A DNA stretch of 28,534 nucleotides from Pseudomonadota bacterium (lineage in GTDB: Bacteria; Myxococcota_A; Polyangia; Polyangiales; Polyangiaceae): positions 1 through 28,534 of the forward strand of contig JAEWRL010000102.1 of assembly GCA_023398955.1 (NCBI GenBank). The letters run 5' to 3'. Made by a program: the position numbers and the translations under genes. The notes beneath the pieces are model-generated. The model saw only the letters and a list, made by a program, of their open reading frames with translations. It was not told the DNA's origin and did not search any database. Positions 23,515 to 28,534 of this stretch are shown piece after piece (position 1 is the stretch's first letter; every line of letters starts with the position of its first letter).

Positions 23515-24546
23515 CTAGTGGGTGTTCGTCCCACAGGACCACAACTCGAGCTGCGCGCTCGGGCGGCGGAAGGTCCGATTCGGCGCTGGAGGACCTGCTT
23601 CGAGCCCGAGGCGGCGACACTCCTGGGTGAAGAGCTCCGCGAGGAGATTCCAGCGCGGACCAGTGCCACGCATGCGATGGCCGAAGCGCTTGTCGGTGAG
23701 GTGCCCCTCGCGCATCTCCTTCACGGCGCGAAGGACACGATCGGCCCGGAGCGGCAGGGTGGCTCGCAGACGGTCCTCGAAGAAGCCTTGAACCTCCGGC
23801 GCGAGGCGCAATAGGCTGAGCGCGGCGAAGCTTGCTCCCGCGTCCTTCGCTCGCCTCAGCTGCCGAGCAATGTCGCTCTCGCTGAGGCCGGGGACGACGG
23901 GTGCCAGACTGATACCCGTGGGGATCCCCGCTTCACTGAGCTGTCGCATCGTCTCGAAGCGACGGGACGTCGGACTGGCCCAGGGCTCCAGCGCTCGTGA
24001 GGTTTCGTCGCTGGCGAAGGGGATGCTCAGGAAGACGGCCACGGAGGCCCTTTTCCCGAGCTCGGCGAGCACCTCGATATCCCGCCGGATGACGGAGCCC
24101 TTGGTGATGATGGTGATGGGCTGCTGGTGCTCGAGGCACACATCGAGGCAGCCGCGGGTGAGGCGGTACGCCGCTTCGAGGGGCTGATAGCAATCCGTAT
24201 TCCCACTGAAGACGATGAGGTCTCCCTGCCAACTCGGGCGAGCGAACGTCTCGCGAAGCCGCTCCACGATGTTCGTCTTGACGATGATCCGCCGCTCGAA
24301 GTCGGTGCCTGCGCCGAGATCCCAGTACTGATGGGTCGGGCGCGCGTAGCAGTAGGCGCAACCATGGTAACAGCCGCGGTAGGGGTTGACGCTGTAGCGA
24401 AAGGGGATGTCAGGACTCGAGTTCTCGGACACGGCCGAGCGCGCCTGCTCGGTATAGACGTGCAGCTCCGCTGGCGGGGGCTCTCCCTCCCAGTCGATGT
24501 GCGCGACATGCCAGGGATTGGGAGGGTTGCTGACGGGCCGGGGCAC
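23515..24546 (-). CDS. PA0069 / SPL-type radical SAM protein
   Basis: 343 residues from GTG 24546 (VPRPVSNPPNPWH, the usual family start). The cluster motif is C59-xxx-C63-xx-C66 in NPYRGCYHGCAYCYARP, followed by the typical THQYWDLGAGTDFERRI, FSGNTDCYQPLEAAYRLTRG, PITIITKGSVIRRDI and VPGLSESDI. The C-terminus (FGHRMRGTGPRW) is also conserved. Members are related to spore photoproduct lyase in sequence, but their reaction is not established. It lies 44 bases after the upstream lipoprotein gene on the same strand and is probably co-transcribed, though there is no obvious functional link. The cluster motif is complete and the protein looks active. Confidence 0.85.
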   Translation of the reverse strand: MPRPVSNPPNPWHVAHIDWEGEPPPAELHVYTEQARSAVSENSSPDIPFRYSVNPYRGCYHGCAYCYARPTHQYWDLGAGTDFERRIIVKTNIVERLRETFARPSWQGDLIVFSGNTDCYQPLEAAYRLTRGCLDVCLEHQQPITIITKGSVIRRDIEVLAELGKRASVAVFLSIPFASDETSRALEPWASPTSRRFETMRQLSEAGIPTGISLAPVVPGLSESDIARQLRRAKDAGASFAALSLLRLAPEVQGFFEDRLRATLPLRADRVLRAVKEMREGHLTDKRFGHRMRGTGPRWNLLAELFTQECRRLGLEAGPPAPNRTFRRPSAQLELWSCGTNTH

Positions 24547-24590
24547 ACCTGATCTTATGTTCAGTTCGGGACGGCGCGTCAATGGGGAGT

Positions 24591-25862
24591 TCAGTCCCCC
24601 TTCCACACCTCGAGCTGGACGTCGTCGTAGTAGACGGTGCCTTCGTAGAAGTTGACGTGGGGGTCTCCGAAGAGGAAGTAGTCGGGGTAGCCAACGCCGC
24701 TCGGCCAGTGGGGATGGTCCTCGCCCAGTGACGGATAGTGACCGTCGTCGACGCAGGGATCGTCCGCCTCGAGTGGCGCGCGGTTGAAGTGCCAGACGCA
24801 CTCACTCCGGGCGTCGATGGTGGCGCTGATGGTGCGCTCACCGCCGTAAGCGAAGTCCCCGGTCATCGTCAGGGTGAAGCGGTCGTCGAAGCGCTCGATG
24901 CCCACCGTGTACCAGCGGTCCTCGCGGTAGGCGTCCGCGGCGCAGATCCCCGGACCCCAATCGCCCCCCGCGTAGGAGAGGAAGGCCTTTCCGGAATTCT
25001 CCGAACCCACGGACGTACCGTCGATGGCGAACATCATGACTGGGTGGGTGCCGTTCGTCTCGCAGTCGCTGCCGTTCCAGATGCTCATCCAGCCATCGAG
25101 GGTATTGTCCGAATCGATGCATACCTTGCGGTGATGGTGGATCCAGACGTTGTTGTGCGGCCGCGGCACAGCATCCAGGATCGTCAGCCAGTAGAAGCCA
25201 TTCTCGCTCACGGCCGAGGCGTCAATCCAGGGCTCGGCGCTCTCGTCCCCGCTGTCGTAGCCGTTGTGCGGGTCTAGCCCATCGCCGAAACTGGGGAAGC
25301 CGACGCGCAGACTGATGCGGTAACGGTTGGGCAGCGCCGCGCTGGGGCGAACGATGGTGGCGTCCGTATGGTCGACGGAGCGGATCCGCAGTACCTTGTT
25401 GCTCCCGCCCGCCGGATCCTCGACCACAGCAGCGAGCGCCTGCAGACGCCGTCCCGGGTCCCGCGTGTAAGACTCGATGGTGAGCCAGTCCGCCGCGCCA
25501 AATGGTTGCGAGATCCGGTAGGCCTCCGGCGGCGACACGCCCTGGGCATCGAAGTAGACGCCAGCATCCGAGAACGGTCCGTCATCGGGACGAGCATCGG
25601 GCTTCCAGTCAGGCTCGATCCATTCCGCATCGGAGAAACCCTCGCTGTGCGCCACCACCCAACCCGGCTCACCCGACGCACCAGCTGTTGCACCACCCGT
25701 CCCAAGCCCGCCTCCCCCCGCTTCCCCCGCCACGCCAGCTCCCCCCGTCGCGGTACCCCCCGCTGCGCCCGCTGCACCATTGCCGGCAGACCCCGACGTG
25801 CACGCGACGAGCACGTAGCCAACGAATCCGACGCACCGAAACGAAAAACACCGTACGATCAT
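24591..25862 (-). CDS. Lipoprotein with lectin/glucanase-like domain
   Basis: 423 residues from ATG 25862, with AAGGGA about 7 bases upstream. Lipobox LVAC (Cys 21), then about 45 residues of Gly/Ala-rich linker (GAAGAAGGTATGG and similar). The remainder is beta-rich: RYRISLRVGFPSF, GFYWLTILDAV, WIHHHRKVCIDSD, RWYTVGIERFDDRFTLTMTG and YYDDVQLEVWKGD at the very end. This matches a concanavalin A-like domain of the kind found in polysaccharide-binding or hydrolysing proteins. Its end resembles that of the lipoprotein at 22174. Four to six Cys may form disulphides. It is divergent from the glycosyltransferase gene. Confidence 0.7.
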   Translation of the reverse strand: MIVRCFSFRCVGFVGYVLVACTSGSAGNGAAGAAGGTATGGAGVAGEAGGGGLGTGGATAGASGEPGWVVAHSEGFSDAEWIEPDWKPDARPDDGPFSDAGVYFDAQGVSPPEAYRISQPFGAADWLTIESYTRDPGRRLQALAAVVEDPAGGSNKVLRIRSVDHTDATIVRPSAALPNRYRISLRVGFPSFGDGLDPHNGYDSGDESAEPWIDASAVSENGFYWLTILDAVPRPHNNVWIHHHRKVCIDSDNTLDGWMSIWNGSDCETNGTHPVMMFAIDGTSVGSENSGKAFLSYAGGDWGPGICAADAYREDRWYTVGIERFDDRFTLTMTGDFAYGGERTISATIDARSECVWHFNRAPLEADDPCVDDGHYPSLGEDHPHWPSGVGYPDYFLFGDPHVNFYEGTVYYDDVQLEVWKGD

Positions 25863-26171
25863 GGCCAATCCCTTTCGGAGTTCCCTTTGGAAGCCGCCTC
25901 TAAAGACAAGGAGTATCCGTGGCTCGCCAGGGTTGCAAGGCCCAAGCGTCCCGTTCTCGCCCTCAGGACTCCCGCGCACCGAATCTCCAGGAGGAACCGC
26001 TCGTCCCGCGCCACGGACTGCAAGCCCGGCGTCTGGGCGCGGCTCAGGGGCCCCCTCCTGGACAGCCGAACGCCGGCCGTTGCGGGTAGCAGTCTCCGCG
26101 GTATAGAAGGCCAGCCGTGGCGCGGTACGCATCCCCTGCCGCGCCTCCGTGCCGCTCTTGCCCTTCCGCGT
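25863..26171. other. Divergent promoter region
   Basis: 309 bases between the lipoprotein start and the glycosyltransferase start. It is open in the glycosyltransferase frame but the translation is Arg/Pro-rich and not family-like, so it is treated as non-coding. No clear promoter boxes were placed. Confidence 0.5.
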
Positions 26172-27383
26172 ATGCAGCCTTACACCGCCAACCACGACGC
26201 AGACGCCCCGGTCCAGGCCGCAGACAGCGCACGGCCCACCGTAGCGGTGCTGCGCCACAGCTTCCTCCCTTACTCGGAGACCTTCATCCACGATCAGCTG
26301 CGCTCCCATCGGCGCTACCGACCCGTCGTGCTGGCGCGACGTATTCTCCACCCCGATCGCTTCGGCGGGCACACTGTCACCGCCATCGAGAACACGCGCG
26401 CGGCAGGCCAGCTCGCGTCCTTGGTGTACGGGCTCACAGGCAGGAGCCGCGCCTTCGACAGCGCGCTCCGGCACCATCATGCGCGCCTCATCCACGCCCA
26501 TTTCGCGAACAACGGCGCCTATGCCGTCGGCTTCGCCGAGCGCCACGGGCTACCGCTCGTCGTCAGTCTCCACGGCCACGACGTTTCAGTGTTGCGAAGC
26601 TTCGAACGCTACCACCCCGAGTCTTGGTTCTACATGGCTCGCCTGCGGCGGCTCTTCGCCCATACTACGCTGTTTCTGGCGGCATCCGAGGAGCTGGCGA
26701 CCCTCATCGTCGAAGCAGGCGCCCCGGCGCAGCGGGTGATCGTCCACCGCCTCGGCATCGACGTGGAGGCACTGGGCCGCTTGCCGCGGCCGCCCCAGGG
26801 GGACGACGGGCGAAGCCTGATGATGGTCGGGCGCTTCGTGGAGAAGAAGGGGCACGAGTTCGGGCTGCGCGCAGCGGGAGCGCTGAGAGCGCGCGGCTAC
26901 CGCTTCAGCTTGGACCTGGTGGGGGAAGGTCCACTGAAGCCCCAGTACGTCGAGCTCATCCAGGAGCTCGGCTTGACGGACGTCGTGACCTTCCATGGCA
27001 GCTTGAGCCACGCGGAGGTGCTCACAAAGATGGCCCAAGCGCAGGTGCTGATGGCACCTAGCGTGGTGGCGCGCAGCGGGGATCGCGAGTCGGGCGTCAT
27101 GGTCGTCAAAGAGGCGGGTGGTTTGGGCCTGCCCGTCGTCGGGACACGCCATGGGGGCATCCCGGAGATCATCGACGACGAACGCACGGGGCTGCTCGTG
27201 CCGGAGCGCGACGCGCCAGCGCTAACGAGCGCCGTGGCGCGTCTGCTGGACGACGGTGCGCTCCGGAGTCGCCTCGGCGAAGCCGCACGGCACAAGATGC
27301 GCACCGAGTACTCCCTAAACGCGTCGGTACAACGCCTGGAAGAACTCTACGACCTCGCGCTCTCCAGGTACGAGGGGCGGTAG
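26172..27383 (+). CDS. Glycosyltransferase family 4 protein
   Basis: 403 residues from ATG 26172. A GT-B fold: N-terminal domain with RHSFLPYSETFIHDQL and LIHAHFANNGAYAVGFAE, then VVSLHGHDVS; C-terminal domain with LMMVGRFVEKKGHEFGLRAA, LDLVGEGPLKP and VTFHGSLSHAEVL. The EX7E nucleotide-sugar motif is ESGVMVVKEAGG, followed by GLPVVGTRHGGIPEII. It transfers a sugar from an activated donor, probably in exopolysaccharide or lipopolysaccharide synthesis; donor and acceptor are unknown. No signal or membrane segment, so cytoplasmic or membrane-peripheral. Its last 37 bases overlap the convergent glutathione transferase gene. Confidence 0.9.
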   Translation: MQPYTANHDADAPVQAADSARPTVAVLRHSFLPYSETFIHDQLRSHRRYRPVVLARRILHPDRFGGHTVTAIENTRAAGQLASLVYGLTGRSRAFDSALRHHHARLIHAHFANNGAYAVGFAERHGLPLVVSLHGHDVSVLRSFERYHPESWFYMARLRRLFAHTTLFLAASEELATLIVEAGAPAQRVIVHRLGIDVEALGRLPRPPQGDDGRSLMMVGRFVEKKGHEFGLRAAGALRARGYRFSLDLVGEGPLKPQYVELIQELGLTDVVTFHGSLSHAEVLTKMAQAQVLMAPSVVARSGDRESGVMVVKEAGGLGLPVVGTRHGGIPEIIDDERTGLLVPERDAPALTSAVARLLDDGALRSRLGEAARHKMRTEYSLNASVQRLEELYDLALSRYEGR

Positions 27384-27985
27384 CCGGGCGGCAGCGTGGT
27401 GGCGAGACTCTCGCGACCACCGTGGTGCGCGAGGACCTCGAGAAGCTCCGGGTGCTCGTCGACGGGGTACGTGTCGCGAAAGCGCATCCAATCGAGGGTC
27501 GTGACAAGCGCGATCTCAGGCAGGCCGAAACCTTCGCGCGCCTCCAGCTTGCCGCCAGCGATCCGCTTCAGTAGCCAGCCCATCGATGCACCCGCACGCT
27601 CGTGCTGCTTCTCCAAGTAAGGCGCGCGGCTTCGCTCCAGCCCTTCGCTCGCCAGGTAGAAGGTGTTGATCAAGGCGTCCAATGCACCGTCGATGGCGGC
27701 GAGGAGGAGGTTCGCGCTCACATCGAAGGGATCGTGGGGAGCGAGCGGGCCCGGTCCGAAACGGCGCAGCAGCTCCCTCTGAATGATCGTCGAATCGAAG
27801 AGCTGCTGCCCATCGACTCGCAGCGTGGGTACTTTCCACAGGGGGTTGATCTCGCGCAAGCGCTCTTGCCCTTGTGGTTCCGCGGTATTGACCAGCTGGT
27901 AGTCGAGCCCCAGCTCGCAGAGGACGATACGCACACGGCGGACATAGGGAGAGGTGGCGGTCCCGAAGAGTTCTATCTGGCTCAT
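27347..27985 (-). CDS. Glutathione S-transferase family protein
   Basis: 212 residues from ATG 27985 (MSQIELFGTATSPYVRRVRI). The N-terminal thioredoxin-like domain has the Ser/Thr region TATSPYVRR, the cis-proline strand KVPTLRVDG and the glutathione gamma-glutamyl site as FDSTIIQREL. The C-terminal half (about 85-212) is the all-helical GST domain with GFGLPEIALVTTLDWMRFRD near the conserved N-capping region. It probably conjugates or reduces small electrophiles; the substrate is unknown. An upstream in-frame start at 28021 adds 12 Arg-rich residues and is less likely. Confidence 0.88.
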   Translation of the reverse strand: MSQIELFGTATSPYVRRVRIVLCELGLDYQLVNTAEPQGQERLREINPLWKVPTLRVDGQQLFDSTIIQRELLRRFGPGPLAPHDPFDVSANLLLAAIDGALDALINTFYLASEGLERSRAPYLEKQHERAGASMGWLLKRIAGGKLEAREGFGLPEIALVTTLDWMRFRDTYPVDEHPELLEVLAHHGGRESLATTLPPGYRPSYLESARS

Positions 27986-28021
27986 GGCCTCGAGCGTTGC
28001 ACGGCGGCGCTCGGGCGGCAT

Positions 28022-28534
28022 CCCTCGGGATTGGCCGCAGCGTCTGATGACAGGCGCAATCCGCGGAGCGACCTCCTGCTGCCGCTGGACATGACGGCGC
28101 AGCCCTGGCTAGCGTGCATCCATGGCCGGCGGCTCCTTCGAGGGCGGCCTGCAGGAGATTGGCTTCAGCGCTCGGGAGAAATGACCCGGGTATGCTCGCG
28201 AGAAAATGACCCGGGCTTGGCGCGTGCTTGGCAGAAGCGAACCACGCGATGGACGAGAGCTCACATTCTCGGCAGACAGCCGTTGACGAGCTACGCCAGA
28301 ATGGAGCGATTAACGCTCAGTCGAGGTTCGACGTTTGGAGTCCAGTGGCGCGTTGGCGCGCGCCCACAGCCGGCTACCCGGTGAGGCGGCTGTTGATAGC
28401 GCACAAGCTGGGACCGAGTTCGGGCGCCCCAGAGGAACGGGCACGCTCGAGAGTCAAAGCGCGGCCCTGGCGCAGACGCTCGGCGGACAGAGCCGTCGCG
28501 GCACCGCGCCTGCGCCTGCGCCTGCGCCCGCGGG
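28022..28534. other. Right-hand flank, no confident gene
   Basis: Contains the doubled ATGACCCGGG motif and, at the very end, four GCGCCT-type hexamers (28505-28528). A frame open from 28314 to the window end encodes a GEAAVDSAQAGTEFGRP stretch and then Ala-Pro repeats; it could be the start of a gene continuing outside, but start and family are not evident. Confidence 0.4.
28176..28215. repeat. Doubled GAGAAATGACCCGGG motif, possible IS21-family end
   Basis: GAGAAATGACCCGGG lies at 28176-28190 and GAGAAAATGACCCGGG at 28200-28215. Tandemly spaced GAAATGACCC-type motifs are typical of terminal transposase-binding sites of IS21-family elements. No istA/istB is visible within the remaining 320 bases. 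Confidence 0.45.

Noticed and set aside
24547..24801. N-terminal extension of the PA0069-type protein
   Set aside because: Arg-rich, antisense-like composition and overlapping the upstream lipoprotein gene; family similarity starts at the GTG at 24546.
25368..26171. N-terminal extension of the glycosyltransferase
   Set aside because: The extension is antisense to the lipoprotein gene and Arg/Pro-rich; GT4 similarity begins just after ATG 26172.
25863..26546. N-terminal extension of the minus-strand lipoprotein
   Set aside because: A good ribosome-binding site and a lipoprotein signal peptide begin at 25862; the extension has no signal peptide and is antisense to the glycosyltransferase.

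Overview
This is a high-GC bacterial chromosome segment. Its character suggests a myxobacterium, most likely order Polyangiales: several lipoproteins with Gly/Ala/Asp-rich linkers behind the lipobox, beta-propeller and FG-GAP surface lipoproteins, a B12-binding radical SAM protein with a repetitive tail, and intergenic regions packed with gene debris. This is an inference from gene style; no rRNA or other marker gene is present. I see no tRNA, rRNA or CRISPR array.

Left part (1-7394): the 3' end of an HNH endonuclease gene, a repeat-bearing gap, a DinB-like protein, a large EGF/beta-propeller lipoprotein, a stand-alone AAA ATPase divergent from a DUF4126 membrane protein, and a polytopic membrane protein of unknown function.

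Middle part (about 7395-15900): an accessory, defence-like island full of broken genes. It holds a chimeric 51-codon ORF built from two gene fragments, a weak brxE-like fragment, a nucleotidyltransferase pair (toxin-antitoxin-like), a truncated BREX pglZ, and a frameshifted Tse2-type toxin followed by its probable antitoxin and a third gene. A 199-bp TA-flanked element with terminal inverted repeats comes next, then an 88-bp fragment of a gene that is intact 4 kb further on, an FG-GAP lipoprotein, and two remnants of one ribbon-helix-helix antitoxin family. The island ends with an intact two-gene unit (ATPase plus 170-aa partner, 4-bp overlap), my best candidate for an undescribed system. A 43-bp tandem repeat follows it.

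Right part (about 15900-28534): an all-helical protein of unknown function, then a B12-binding radical SAM gene that has lost its catalytic barrel but keeps a C-terminal tail with three 17-residue repeats. After these come a lipoprotein glycoside hydrolase, two lectin/lyase-like lipoproteins flanking a PA0069-type radical SAM protein, a GT4 glycosyltransferase, and a glutathione S-transferase overlapping it tail to tail. The far right carries a doubled ATGACCCGGG motif resembling an IS21-family end.

Functionally, the right side looks like envelope polysaccharide handling (hydrolase, sugar-binding lipoproteins, glycosyltransferase). The middle looks like a decaying defence hotspot with one or two still-intact modules.
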